Source of the DNA: Schistocerca nitens
Lineage: Eukaryota > Arthropoda > Insecta > Orthoptera > Acrididae
Assembly (NCBI RefSeq): GCF_023898315.1
Contig: NC_064616.1
Span: forward strand, 643,184,974 to 643,248,973
Direction of reading: 5' to 3'
Length of the DNA: 64,000 nucleotides
The notes beneath the pieces were generated by a model that was not told where the DNA came from, did not search any database, and worked only from the letters and a program-made list of their open reading frames with translations. Numbering within the stretch: the stretch's first letter is position 1; each line of letters begins with the position of its first letter. Of the stretch, positions 47,156 through 58,956 are shown one piece after another. A program made the translations under genes and the position numbers.

Positions 47156-47470
47156 TCAGCTAGTCTTGCTGACATGCAGAGGACCCATGTTCAATTCCCG
47201 GTATTGCCAATGATCTTTTCTTTGGTGGGAGGACTGAAATGGGGTCCACTCAATCTCCCGGCACCAACTGAGGAGCCCCTTGAAAGAGAAGTAATGGTTC
47301 CAAGGATTGGAGAACCGACAACGGCCAGTACAGCGGTGTGGTGGCCGCATACCCCCATATGCTGTATCTTAATGATCCCATATGGCAGAGAATGATACAG
47401 CGGCCGGTCAGCATCCTGTGGTCCCCTTGGCCTGATCACAAAGTTTGGTACTTTTAGACAACTATGCTAG
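47156..47470 (+). mobile_element. SINE-like family 5
   Basis: CCCATGTTCAATTCCCGGTA, then TTGCCAATGATC is the B-box region; CCAACTGAGGAGCCCCTTGA, CCGACAACGGCCAGTACAGC, GTGGTGGCCGCATACCCCCA and CTGTATCTTAATGATCCCAT follow in the same order as in the copy at 40210. Confidence 0.72.
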
Positions 47471-47684
47471 TCAGCCTCAAGTTCATCTGGTGGACAAATT
47501 ACCTTGAGGTGAAAATATCCACCACAGTGACTAGCCAATGAGGATTTCAGATATGACTCCTGCAGCGAATATCTGGGATGCATTGAGGAGAGGAATTTGC
47601 AGCTCCACACTCGTAGTCAACGACTCTTCCAGAGCTATGCTCATTTCTTCCTCACAAATGTGATCGACTGACTGGCAGACAGTA

Positions 47685-48304
47685 TCGTATCCTGGCCTGA
47701 CGATTCTGAAAGCCCACCAGAGAACATGGAACTCAACTCTGACCGCTAGACAGCACTGCTACAGCTGCGAGCTCTAGTATCGAAGCACTGCAGCGCTGGC
47801 CTTGCTGTGTCGCAAAACCACGCCCGTATTGCTAGCCAATTAGCGCTCACGGTCTTGCTATAAAGCTAGCCTTGCCGCGGCTCTGCCGTCAGATGCGTAT
47901 TCGCTTCGCACTCACATCGCTAAATGCAACACACCATTGTACTTGTTTTCCGATTCGCTATGACATAATTACTCTGTCTGAATTACTCGTTGGACTTCGG
48001 CGGAGGTTCGAGTCCTCCCTCGGGCATGGGTATGTGTGTTTTCCTTAGGATAATTTAGGTTACGTAGTGTGTAAGCTTAGGGACTGATGACCTTAGCAGT
48101 TAAGTCCCATACGATTTCACACACATGTAAACATTTTTTTCGCTGAAGTTGTTTATTTATCACGCCATTACCACTTCTACCTTCTTTGTTTTCGTCTTCT
48201 GTCCGCATTCAGCGATCCGCTGGTGACACTCCAGACCAATTATCCAGCCCCTATAGGTACTCTGAGTAGGTCCCAATCTTTGTCAGATTCCGGTCACAAT
48301 AATG
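47685..48304 (+). repeat. 5' LTR of the Gypsy-type element, carrying a SINE fragment
   Basis: Aligns by eye with 51498-51950: GAGAACATGGAACTCAACTC with GAGAACAAGAAACTTGAATC; GCTCTAGTATCGAAGCAC with GCGCTAGTATCGACGCAC; AATGCAACACACCATTGTAC with AATGCACCATTGTTC; GCTGGTGACACTCCAGACCA with ACTGGTGACACCCCAGGCCA; ending CCGGTCACAATAA and CCGGTCAATAATAA. The divergence is large, so the insertion is old. Edges are approximate. Confidence 0.75.
48000..48130 (+). mobile_element. SINE fragment with a variant 3' end, inside the 5' LTR
   Basis: Begins within the B-box region (GGCGGAGGTTCGAGTCCTCC, then CTCGGGCATGG) and keeps TTAGGGACTGATGACCTTAG, then CAGTTAAGTCCCATA, but ends in CGATTTCACACACATG instead of GTGCTCAGAGCCATTTG. 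This indicates a related subfamily with a different tail. The copy lacks the A-box half. Confidence 0.78.
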
Positions 48305-51300
48305 GCGATGGGATATAAGATTATCAGCGTCCTTGGACACAAAACTCGTGTAACTCGTGGAACAGCAACAGCAAAAGCTGCTTCTGAAGCACTAATTCTA
48401 ACAACAGCAGCAACTGGAACAACATAGAAGTATCAAATTTAGTTGCACCATCAGGGAATTCAGCTTTTCAAGGATCAACTGCAGATTCTGGGTACCCACC
48501 CATACTGGCAACAGCCACTTCCCAGGCAAAGATCTACCTAGCCACGTTTCCTCCTTATAAACACGCCAAAGAGGATTTGGACACTTATTTACAGTAGCTG
48601 AAAGAGCAATTAACCGTCTTTCGGATCTCTGATGATGCTCTCCAATGGTCGCTCTTCTGTTCTAGGGCTGCCTCAGACAGGTTTTTCTTATTGAAGAAGG
48701 TGGATCCCTTCTCGAATCCAGTCACACTCACGTTTGAGGAGAAGTGTCCATTGCTTTTGTGTTGTTATTCGCAACCATACCACGTGCTCATATCAGGCCT
48801 CGAGTTTCATCAATGCCACAAGCAACGTTAGTCGTGTCATTTCTGGGTGACCGATTTACAAGGACTGAATGGCCGACGCGACTTCCCTGCTGCAAACACC
48901 GCATCCAAAATCTCATATGCAGACTCTTTAATTCGAGACGTCCATTTGGTTCCTGATCTGGCAGTAAGCATGGCAGCCCTCAAGCTAAACAACTCTTCCT
49001 TGTACCATATTTTGAAACTAGTACACTCTTTCAAAATGAACGTCTCGTGGCTTTCCAACAAGTGCCAGCGGTCCAAACGCGGCGTCACGCCTCAGGAGGC
49101 CGCAATACTCGTAAATCATTGTCAGATGGCGGCATCGTGATTCTTTCCTTTCATATGTGTCAGTGGCGACAGATCAGCTAGTCACACGCCATAGGCATGG
49201 GCGTCAAGGTCTTCCATTATGTCCAGAATACTTCACAGCACACATATCTGGGATTGTGGAAAAGTTTAGCATCTACAAACAGTCTGCTGTAAACTGTCAG
49301 GTCGATCGGACGCTGTCCACCACATGAGTAAAGTAACGGTATATGAGCTTCAGGTCATTGTTTCTCAGGCGTTCCTTTTCTTCCAAGATGTTTATAAACC
49401 CCACTATTGCGTCCATTTCTAGGCGAAGATAGAAGCCACCGTTTCCTTGGTGGACTTCAAACTCATTTTCATCTAGGTTCCCCACAATTGCCCTTGCCCT
49501 CCTGTACGTTGTTCACGTACAGTGATAATTAAATTACCCTACTACGAAAAGGTCATGCACCTGATAACACTGTTCTTGTCAGTAGTCACTCAGCCAGTAA
49601 CATTTTCGGTCTGGATGCCGTCTCGTTGTTTGGTTTCTCCGTCAGCGAATATTTTTCTAAGATATATCTTGCCAATGCTTACCTGTAGATCCCACTGGAT
49701 GAGGAGTCGCAGCACATGGTAGTTATAATCATTACCTTCGGTTTATACAAGTAAAAGTGCTTTCCTTTTGAGATCTCTCCCACTCCAGAAATCTTCCAGA
49801 GATGCCTGCTACACTTGATCTTCGTCATCTCTGCCTGCACTAACTACCTCAGTGACTTAATTGCCATGGGTGTTACGCATCAGGCCCACCAGTGAAACCT
49901 TTGAACACTGTTTACTACGCCATGTGATGCAGGGCTGAAGTACCAGTTTTTTCAGGGACACGTGGAATACCTCAGACACTTTCTCAGCACAACATAAAAT
50001 TGCAGATGCTCTATGTCGTCCACTCACAGAATGTGACCAAGCCTTTCACAAGCAGCAGGAAATCTGGTGTTTCCACATAGACCTGGAGCACCAACAAATA
50101 CCGGATCGGTTTCCCATTACAGCTGCTCATATCACAGCAAACATGCACAGCAACCGTATCTTACACAAAGTCTTGCAGTATGTGGTCCACGTGTGATCCA
50201 CATACCTTTCAAAGAATGCCAGTCTGGAATTCCGTATGTGGGCTCGTCTCTCCCACCATCTGTCAGCCATCATCGATGTCGCCCTGACTGATGTTGGGCA
50301 GATACCCACTGTGTCGTCTTGCTGACCACCCTGCAGCTTCAAGTTTTACAATTTCTCCATTGTGGGCACTGGGAAATGTGACGGATAAAAGCCCTCACGT
50401 GTTAATAAGCTTACTGGCCATTGCTAAACAAGGACTTGGAAGCCATGATGCAAAGATGTTCCACTTGTGCACGGAATCTTCCCCTCCTCCCTTGCCCACC
50501 GCCTGTTGCCTGTGGGGCCACATTCATTTTGACTCTTCGGGTCCTTTTCTGGCTTTTATGTTGCTCATCGTCATAGATGCTACTCTAACCACCCATATGT
50601 GGTCAGTATGGCGTCCATCACAACAGACAACATACTTGATGTGCTTGTCCTGATACTCACCATCTAAGAGATTCCCCACACCATTGTGTCAGACAGTGGG
50701 CCTCACCACATGACAATGGCTTCTGAACAAATCTGTGACTCAAATGGCATCAAACACCTATTTAGTCTGCCGTTTTCCCCATCCTCTATTGGCGAAGCAG
50801 AGTGCATGATACAGATGTTTAGGCAGCAACTGTTAGAAGCAGTGGGAATCACTAACACTACAGCAGCTCTGACTATATTCCTCAGCCCATACAGGACCAT
50901 TTCTGTTCACGACTGTAGCTCAGCAGAGCCCCTCGATGGGTGGCAACCACGAAGTCTCCTCCATTTTTCTAGTTCCACAGTCCTGTGAACCTTGGACCCA
51001 GCACGCCGTGTGATATTTACCAGGCACAGCAGTTTCGACATGGTCATATAGGGTGAAAGAAACATGGACACTTCCTATAGTGGCTATCACCCATGGGTGG
51101 TGCCTCATGACAGTTGACACTGTTGGGGATTTTGAGTGCTATCATACCAACCAACTCTATACGTGCCTGTCGACTGCACCGCCACTGGTGGTCCAACTAG
51201 ACCTGGAAAGCCGGCCATTGCCCGTCCAGAAACTGCACGGGTATAACTTGCACAACAGAACTTCAGCTGTGGTTTCCATAGACACATGCGCTGAGGTGGA

Positions 51301-51497
51301 GATATCCACACAGCCTCCACAACCCTAGACAACTTCACCCACGTCACTGCACTCTAGCACATTGCAGGATGCTCTCAGTTCCTCACACTTGTCAGTGAGC
51401 TAAGGTGCAGGGACACCAAGCGAGCCACCAGATCACCTTCCGAAGTACCGTCCAGAGCACTTCAGGCCCTATGCACCCTTTTCAAGAGGAAAAGACA

Positions 51498-51950
51498 TGG
51501 TATCCCAGCTCGGAGATTTTGAAAACCTGCTGGAGAACAAGAAACTTGAATCTGACTGCTGGAAGGCATTGCTACATCTGCTAGCGCTAGTATCGACGCA
51601 CTTAGCACTGCCCTTACTGTGCTGCATAGCCAAGTAGATTTAGCCGGCTAATTAGCGTTCGTAGTCGTAATAAAGATAGCTGCGCCACAGTGGTGAATTC
51701 ACCCCGCACTCATATCGCCAGCCGTAATGCACCATTGTTCTTTTCTCCTGCTTCGCCACGTCATGGTTATTCTCTTTAGATTCCTCGCTGGACTTGTTTG
51801 TTTCTCGAGCCGTTTACACTTGTCCATTCTTCGTTGTTGTCTTCCGTCCGCTTTCTCAGAGCCACTGGTGACACCCCAGGCCAGTTGGCCAGCCACTCCG
51901 GAATATCTGAGTCGTTCTCAGTCTTAGTCAGTCTCCGGTCAATAATAAAT
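51498..51950 (+). repeat. 3' LTR of the Gypsy-type element
   Basis: Begins after a purine-rich stretch (AAGAGGAAAAGACA), as expected for a polypurine tract, and ends at about CCGGTCAATAATAA. See the 5' LTR entry for the alignment. Confidence 0.75.
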
Positions 51951-52454
51951 ATCATGTCCCATCGCTGCCAGGCATATATGGCAGTCATAACCGTAGTTTT
52001 TTTGTAACTCCCGTTTTTGTCTTGAAACAGATTTTTCGATTGTTACGTTTCTCAACTGCATGTTTTCGAGTTCAAAAAATTTCCCTGTTACGTGTTATGT
52101 ACAGCACTGTACCGTAAACCAAATGGCCTGACAACGTGTTCGAGAAATATACTCTGGAAATATACTCTCATTTCTTGATATTCTTAAATTTTGACCCGTT
52201 GTCCAAATATGCACAGAAAAACGTCTACACAAGTCAAAGACATATTGTGAACACTATTCTCTTCCCTTTCATTAAAAGAAATCCGTGACGACAAGAAGAT
52301 AATTAAGACACAAATAAAATTGGAGTTATTACTTTCTCTTTGTATATAAAAACTGAAGAAACTGCAAAAAGGTGGGAATTTAAGCAGATGGGACCTGGAT
52401 AAACTGACTAAACCAGAGGTTGTACAGAGTTTCAGGGAGAGCATAAGGGAACAA

Positions 52455-54522
52455 GGAATATAAACGTCTCAAAAATGAGATCGACAGGAAGTGCAAAACG
52501 GCTAAGCAGGGATGGCTAGAGGACAAATGTAAGGATGTGGAGGCTTATCTCACTAGGGGTAAGATAGATACTGCCTACACGAAAATTAAAGAGACCTTTG
52601 GAGAAAAGAGAGCCACTTGCATGGATATCAAGAGCTCAGATGGAAACCCAGTTCTAAGCAAAGAAGGGAAAGCAGAAAGGTGGAAGTAGTATATAGAGGG
52701 TCTATACAAGGGCGATGTACTTGAGGACAATATTATGGAAATGAAAGAGGATGTAGATGAAGATGAAATGGGAGATACGACACTGCGTGAAGAGTTTGAC
52801 AGAGCACTGAAAGACCTGAGTCGAAACAAGGCCCCAGGAGTAGACAACATTCCATTGGAACTACTGACGGCGTTGGAAGAGCCAGTCCTGACAAAACTCT
52901 ACCATCTGGTGAGCAAGATGTATGAGACAGGCGAAATACCCTCAGACTTCAAGAAGAATATAATAATTCCAATCCCAAAGAAAGCAGGTGTTGACAGATG
53001 TGAAAATTACCGAACTATCAGCTTAATAAGTCACAGCTGAAAAACAGTAACGCGAATTCGTTACAGACGAATGGAAAAACTGGTAGAAGCCGACCTCGGC
53101 GAAGATCAGTTTGGATTCCGCAGAGATGTTGGAACACGTGAGGCAATACTGACCATACGACTTATCTTAGAAAATAGATTAAGGAAAGGCAAACCTACAT
53201 TTCTAGCATTTGTAGACTTAGAGAAAGCTTTTGACAATGTTGACTGTAATACTCTCTTTCAAACTCTAAAGGTGGCAGGGGTAAAATACAGGGAGCGAAA
53301 GGCTATTTACAATTTGTACAGAAACCAGATGGCAGTTATAAGAGTAGAGGGGCATGAAAGAGAAGCAGCGGTTGGGAAGGGAGTGAGACAGGGTTGTAGC
53401 CTCTCCCCGATGTTATTCAATCTTTATATTGAGCAAGTAGTAAAGGAAACAAAAGAAAAATTCGGAGTAGGTATTAAAAAACATGGAGAAGAATTAAAAA
53501 CTTTGAGGTTCACCGATGACAATTTAATTCTGTCAGAGACAGCAAAGGACCTGGAAGAGCAGTTGAACGGGATGGACAGTGTCTTGAAAGGAGGAATTAA
53601 GATGAGCATCAACAAAAGCAAAACGAGGATAGTGGAATGTAGTCGAATTAAGTCGGGTGATGCTAAGGGAATTAGATTAGGAAATGAGACACTTAAAGTA
53701 GTAAAGGAGTTTTGCTATTTGGGGAGCAAAATAACTGATGATGATCGAAGTAGAGAGGATATAAAATGTAGACTGGCAATGGCAAGGAAAGCGTTTCTGA
53801 AGAAGAGAAATTTGTTAACATCGAGTATAGATTTAAGTGTCAGGAAGTCGTTTCTGAAAGTATTTGTATGGAGTGTAGCCATGTATGGAAGTGAAACATG
53901 GACAATAAATAGTTTCGACAAGAAGAGAATAGAAGCTTTCGAAATGTGGTGCTACAGAAGAATGCTGAAGATTAGATGGGTAGATCACATAACTAATGAG
54001 GAGGTATTGAATAGAATTGGGGAGAAGAGGAGTTTGTGGCACAACTTGACAAGAAGAAGGGACCATTCCACAAGATTTCGGGATTGCAGCCGGATCTCAT
54101 CGACTTCTTTCCACGATATTTCGGCTGACAACCTTACAGCCATCTTCAGGCGAGTGTTTGACACTGGAGATTGCTAGTGCAAGTCGCTCTATTTATACGT
54201 AAAAGTGCCGAAATATCGTGGAAAGAAGTCGATGAGATCCGGCTGCAATCCCGAAATCTTGTGGAATATTCGATACGCCGGGAAAATTTCAAGAGTCACA
54301 AGAAGGGACCGGTTGGTAGGACACGTTCTGAAGCATCAAGGGATCACAAATTTAGCATTGGAGGGCAGCGTGGAGGGTAAAAGTCGCAGAGGGAGACCAA
54401 GAGATGAATACACTAAGCAGATTCAGAAGGATGTAGGTTGCAGTAAGTACTGGGAGATGAAGAAGCTTGCACAGGATAGAGTAGCATGGAGAGCTGCATC
54501 AAACCAGTCTCAGTACTGAAGA
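52455..54522 (+). mobile_element. LINE family B 3' half, best-preserved copy (copy B4)
   Basis: It starts 5'-truncated in the linker (GCCAAGCAGGGATGGCTAGA-type sequence at about 52500) and runs to the CAACAACAAC-like tail. Frame 52735-53040 holds REEFDRALKDLSRNKAPGVD and NIIIPIPKKAGVDRCENYRT. Frame 53071-54060 holds EADLGEDQFGFRRDVGTREA, LAFVDLEKAFDNVD (first catalytic D), KGVRQGCSLSPMLFNLYIEQ, TLRFTDDNLILSE (the FADD box reads FTDD; both aspartates are kept) and KEFCYLGSKITDDDRSREDI. 54205-54519 holds the last block, GHVLKHQGITNLALEGSVEG. It is broken by an in-frame stop at about 52687, a frame break at 53040-53071 and a 235-bp hairpin insertion at 54065-54299. Likely RTE-like by motif; this label is inference. 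Confidence 0.92.
54065..54299. mobile_element. Small foldback/MITE-like insertion with perfect 61-bp arms
   Basis: 54065-54125 and 54207-54267 are exact reverse complements (ends ATTCCACAAGATTTCGGG and CCCGAAATCTTGTGGAAT) around an 81-bp loop; 32 further bases follow the right arm. The whole is flanked by an 11-bp direct repeat AAGAAGGGACC (54054-54064, 54300-54310), the expected target duplication, since the uninterrupted LINE B3 has a single such site. It is non-coding, so it must move by another element's enzymes. Confidence 0.92.
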
Positions 54523-54904
54523 CAACAACAACACTTTCTCTTTGTGGAAGATTATCTGTCGTTAGCAGATCTTATTACAAATGGGACAAATGCCGAAGAA
54601 AAATTAGGAGATTCTCGGATATCCTATCAATTTAATCATTTAAAAATATTGTGTTCGCATTGAATTTAACAGTAGGACATTCATCACCTCTTTGTGAGAC
54701 AGCGACGAAACAGATCACTTTATTTGGAATTTTCGTAGCCTTTGTAGTCTGTATCTTTCTGCTAAATAAAGTAAAATATTTGATGAGGTTAACATTCCGA
54801 ACTGAGAAAAAAATTTGTAGAATAAAAATCCGCTTCAGTTACTAGTAATTTTCTTAAATTATTCCTCGACCAGTTCCGGAGCTTAAAGCTTCATCTTAAG
54901 GGCC

Positions 54905-55537
54905 ACCATAGAAGCGTGTATTCGTCATCGCCATACCGACGTATCACCCGACGTGATGGTATGGGGTGCCAATGGTTACACGTCTCGGTCACCTCTTGTT
55001 CGCATTGACGGCACATTGAACAGTGGACGTTATATTTCAGATGTGTTACGACCCGTGGCTCTACCCGTCATTCGATCCTAGCGAAACCCTACATTTCAGC
55101 AGGATCATGCGCGACCACATGTTGCAGGTCCTGTACGGGCCTTTCTGGATACAGAAAATGTTCGAATGCTGCCCTGGCCAGCACATTCTCCAGATCTCTC
55201 ACCAATTGAAAACATCTGGTCAATGGTGGCTGAGCAACTGGCTCGTCATAATACGCCAGTCACTACTCTTGATGAACTGTGGTATCGTGTTGAAGCTGCA
55301 TGGGCAGCTGTACCTGTACACGCCAACCAAGCTCTGTTTGACTCAATGCCCAGGCGTATCAAGGCCGTTATTACGGCCAGAGGTGATTGTTCTGGGTACT
55401 GATTTCTCAGGATCTATGCACCGAAATTGCGTGAAAATGTAATCACATGTCAGTTCTAGTATAATATATTTGTCCAATGAACACCCGTTTATCATCTGCA
55501 TTTCTTCTTTGTGTAGCAATTTTAATGGCCAGTAGTG
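54905..55537 (+). pseudogene. Tc1-like element fragment, same family as 1620-3025
   Basis: Begins inside the catalytic domain (DVMVWGANGYTSRSPLVRID) and continues to the second D (QQDHARPHVAGPV-like), LPWPAHSPDLSPIENIWSMV (the E), AVPVHANQALFDSMPRRIKA and GDCSGY. The right terminal repeat (GCAATTTTAATGGCCAGTAG, then TG) is followed by TA at 55538. The left half is missing. A stop lies near 55078, so it is inactive. Confidence 0.88.
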
Positions 55538-55564
55538 TAGTATAAGAACGCGTGCTGAAAATTA

Positions 55565-55935
55565 ATACCTCCGAATTTTTTTGATACTCTTAAAGCTTTT
55601 TAAATGAAACAAACTTTATTAACATTCTACATCTTTTCTTTATGTCTGCATATGTATCTCTTAATATTGTCACCCTGGAGACGAACACATTTTTGCCAAT
55701 AAGATCTGTTTCCTGATACCGTCAATGTAGAACGTTTGAGTTTGCTTACGGTGCCACAACCTTGCCCCTCGTTGCACCGCTTCATGATTATCAAAGTGAA
55801 GTCCTCGAAGGTGTTCTTTGACGTTTGGACACGCATGAAAATCAAATGGGATCAAGTCGGGACTATACAGAGGGTGATCGACGACAGTGAATCCAGGGCT
55901 TTGGATTAATGTAAATGTTGCAGCAATCACGTGTG
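55565..55935 (-). pseudogene. Mariner-like transposase C-terminal fragment
   Basis: Minus-strand frame 55930-55670: GFTVVDHPLYSPDLIPFDFH, then VKEHLRGLHFDNHEAVQRGA and TFYIDGIRKQILLAKM. The YSPDLxPxDF motif supplies the third catalytic D of mariner-type (DDxD) transposases. The rest of the gene and both ends are missing. Confidence 0.82.
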
Positions 55936-56102
55936 GTCCGGCATTTGTATGTGTAGAGAGGTTGTTCCAAGTGGGGACGAACTCTTCGGATTCGAAACTC
56001 GATTACAGTACGCTGTTTCTCAAGTACCGACATTGTTACGTTACATACGCACATGTTATGCACTATTATTTTCAGTCCTCTAGTGGCACAGGACTGCAGA
56101 TA

Positions 56103-56720
56103 CGTGCTTCTACATACATAACTTGGAAGCCACCGTATGGTGCATTGCGGAAGGTGCCACGTACCACAAGTAGTCATTTCCTTTTCTGTTCCATTCGCAA
56201 ATAGAGAGAGGGGAAAGCGCCGATTTAAAAGCCTCTGTACAAGCCCTATTTCCTCTCATCTTATATTCGTGGTCCCTAAATTTCTACTACAGTGTCTCGC
56301 GAAAAGAGCTTTTTCTTCCCTCCACGAATTCACATTTGAGTTCATGAAGTGTCTCTGTAGTAGTCTACTTGAGTGCTGATCGAACCTACCGCTAACAAAT
56401 CTAGCAGAACGCCTCTGAATTGTTCGATGTCATCCTTTATTCCGACCTGGTAAGACTCCCAAACATTCGAACAGTATTTAAGAATTGGTCGCAATAAGGT
56501 TCTATACAACTTCTCCTTTATGGATGAGATAGCTTTCGTAAAATTCTCCCAATAAAATAAGACGAACATTCACCTTCCCTACTACCAATCTGACGTGCTC
56601 ACTGTACCATCTCCAAATTGACTTAGAAGTTTCTCTACAGAAACATGATTTACGAGTACTGCATTGGACAGTGATAATTATTAGCTTTATTCTTTTTCCC
56701 AAACATGAATTGTAATTCAA
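56103..56720 (-). pseudogene. LINE family A 3' end, decayed (copy A4)
   Basis: Minus strand: SIKEKLYRTLLRPILKYCSN, then VWESYQVGIKDDIEQF (56569-56342), the counterpart of KTLIRPILQYCSSVWDLYQ in copy A1; then TTNIR, FANGTEKEM and a 3' UTR (GGCACCTTCCGCAATGCACC, ATGTATGTAGAAGC). Frames are shifted several times. Confidence 0.8.
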
Positions 56721-56871
56721 CGAAAATCAAACGAAGGTCAATAATATGAATGTGTCTGATTTAGTATCAGTTAACTCTATAATATCTTTGATGGACGATA
56801 GAAAGCTACTACCGACTATTGTTCTCTTCGCTCCGGTATTCTGAGCCAAGCATGTAAGCATCTGCTTTCAT

Positions 56872-57078
56872 TAAAAAAAAATGGTCCAAATGGCTCTGAG
56901 CACTATGGGACTTAACTTCTGAGGTCATCAGTCCCCTAGAACTTAGAAATACTTAAGCCTAACTAACCTAAGGACATCACACACAGCCATGCCCGAGACA
57001 GGATTCGAACCTGCGACCGTAGAGGTCGCGCGGTTCCAGAATGTAGCGCCTAGAACCGCTCGGCCACTCCGGCCGGCT
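56872..57078 (-). mobile_element. SINE family 1, full length
   Basis: Complement: GCCGGCCGGAGTGGCCGAGC, B box GGTTCGAATCC, GTCCTTAGGTTAGTTAGGCT, CAGAGCCATTTGGACCATTT. A perfect 11-bp duplication TCTGCTTTCAT flanks it (56861-56871, 57079-57089). Confidence 0.93.
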
Positions 57079-57089
57079 TCTGCTTTCAT

Positions 57090-58539
57090 CCACTAGTGCA
57101 ATTTCATCAGTTCAATCATAATTAATTCAGGTAATTACTTGTTTTATTTCAAGGATTTTAACATTGTATCCTGTTGACAAATGTTAACAAGAATCTCTTT
57201 GTAGCTCATCAGAATCTGAAAGCATTACGTTGACTAGAGCATTCGATCAGACGTCAGCAGCCACATTTCGAATCTTGTTAAAGTATGAATCTTGTTCTAA
57301 AAGTAAATTTACTTGTTATGCAGCAGATAATAATCAGTGCGGCAGTTTACATTTCTCGCGTGTAGTTGATTATTGACGTACTGCTAACGATGGATTTTGC
57401 GCCCGGACAGGAATAGCTGGATAAAACTTATACAGCGTCTTCATTCTAACTTTCAATGAAAATAATCAATTGGGAACTCATTTTAAATTTTAGCAGTTGT
57501 GTGTCAAACTGAAGCTAAAGTAGGTGCTTTGAAATTACGTAACGGGACTGCTAATTACAACGTTTCCGCCGTCTCATATCTTAGATACAAATTGAAACTT
57601 AAATGAAAGAAAATTTTGTTTCCTCATTCTCTTATTTACGGAAAAGTTATAAGTAACCCCCAAACGCATGGTTCCCAGTAATTTTATATAATAGTATGTA
57701 TAAAGTTTCATCTTGTCTAAATACTAAAACTTGGACCAACTTTTCATTCTCTGGGCCTGTAACAGCTACCGGAAAAATATTCACTGTATTGTTGTAAGAA
57801 TTGAGAGAGAATAAGAAGCTGAGCAACAGGCACAATTTTCACGATTTTCAAGAGTTCGTCGCAAACAGAAAATTTATCGAGCTACAACATCGCCGCACAG
57901 CTCAAAGGTAAGAATAATTTCTAGCCTGCTTTTTCTTTGCTGTTTGCGTATGGTGTTTTTCACCTCAGGAGAACCTGTTGGGAAATTAATTTGTCAGAGC
58001 TCATAGTTACAATATACAAAACTTTAATATTTAAAAATTTTAATGTCTATTTTTCACAAGATGGTGGAAATACTAATGTGCAGAAGGTGATCAGAGGCAT
58101 TCTTGCTGTGTCCGGCCAGAGAATGTATTTCAGTTGCTGGTTTTCACCTTAATAGTGCGGTAACCTTCTATGAAGTTGTTGAAATACCAAACACGTAAAT
58201 TGAAGTGATAAATATTTGGATACAGGCGTTGTATTTATGAGTATGATAAGGACGCGTAGGCAGTTAATAGCAACGATGTCTCAAGTGTCGAATGCTGATA
58301 ATCTTCAAGCAACAGATGGCGAATTCGCTAAAGAAAAAAACAAAAACATAAATGTTACCGTAGATGAATGTCGATCACTCACGGATAGCTATCACATTGG
58401 AATAGCAAGGCAAAATCTTTTATTATCCGTAACTCCGTAACTAAACATTTGCGGACCTATGTTTATATGAACTTTTTTCTTCAGTTTTACTTGTAGAATA
58501 ACATATTAGAGTATTTGCGAATCTTCGTGAATCACCCTG
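57090..58539. other. No recognised feature
   Basis: AT-rich DNA. Short frames at 57647-57835, 57937-58152 and 58216-58440 have no known motif. At the right edge CTTCGTGAATCACCCTGTAT resembles the end of a short inverted-repeat element, but no partner was found. Confidence 0.55.
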
Positions 58540-58956
58540 TATAGAAAATAAGAGCGGTCCCATAGCCCTCCCCTGAGGCACTCATGACGCTACCGATGTC
58601 TCTGATGAACACTCGACGTCCAGGGCAACGTAGTGGGTTCTATTACTTAAACAGTCTTCGAGCCACTCACATATCAGGGAACTTAAACCAAACGCTCGCA
58701 GCTCCGTCAACAGTCTGCAGTGGGGCATCGTGTCAAACGCTTTCTGGAACTCTAGCGATATGGAACATGCATGTCGCCCTCCATTCACTGTTTGTTGTAT
58801 ATCAAGTGAGAAAAGGGCAATCTGAGTTTCGCATGAACGATGTTTTCTAAAACGGTGGTGATTTGCTGACAGGAGCTTTTCTGTCTCAAGGAAATTTAAT
58901 GTATTCGGAGTCAAAACGTATTCAAGATTTCTGCAGCAAACCAACGTCAAGTGTCG

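Larger units (their letters stand above)
47685..51950 (+). mobile_element. Gypsy-type LTR retrotransposon, decayed
   Basis: Two LTR-like direct repeats (47685-48304, which includes a SINE, and 51498-51950) enclose remnants in gag-RT-RNaseH-integrase order. Gag-like: LDTYLQ near 48580, ALQWSLFCSRAASDRFFLLK near 48640, SYADSLIRDVHLVPD near 48915. RT: NAYLQIPLDEESQHMVV near 49680 and NYLSDLIAMG near 49845, where the YxDD catalytic motif has become YLSD. RNase H end and linker: HKIADALCRPLTECDQAF near 50000. Integrase: WGHIHFDSSGPFLAF near 50510 and SDSGPHHM, then PFSPSSIGEAE near 50690-50800. Many stops and frameshifts. Integrase following RT makes it Gypsy rather than Copia. No envelope-like frame was seen. 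The segment 49150-49510 shows no gypsy homology I can see. Confidence 0.8.
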
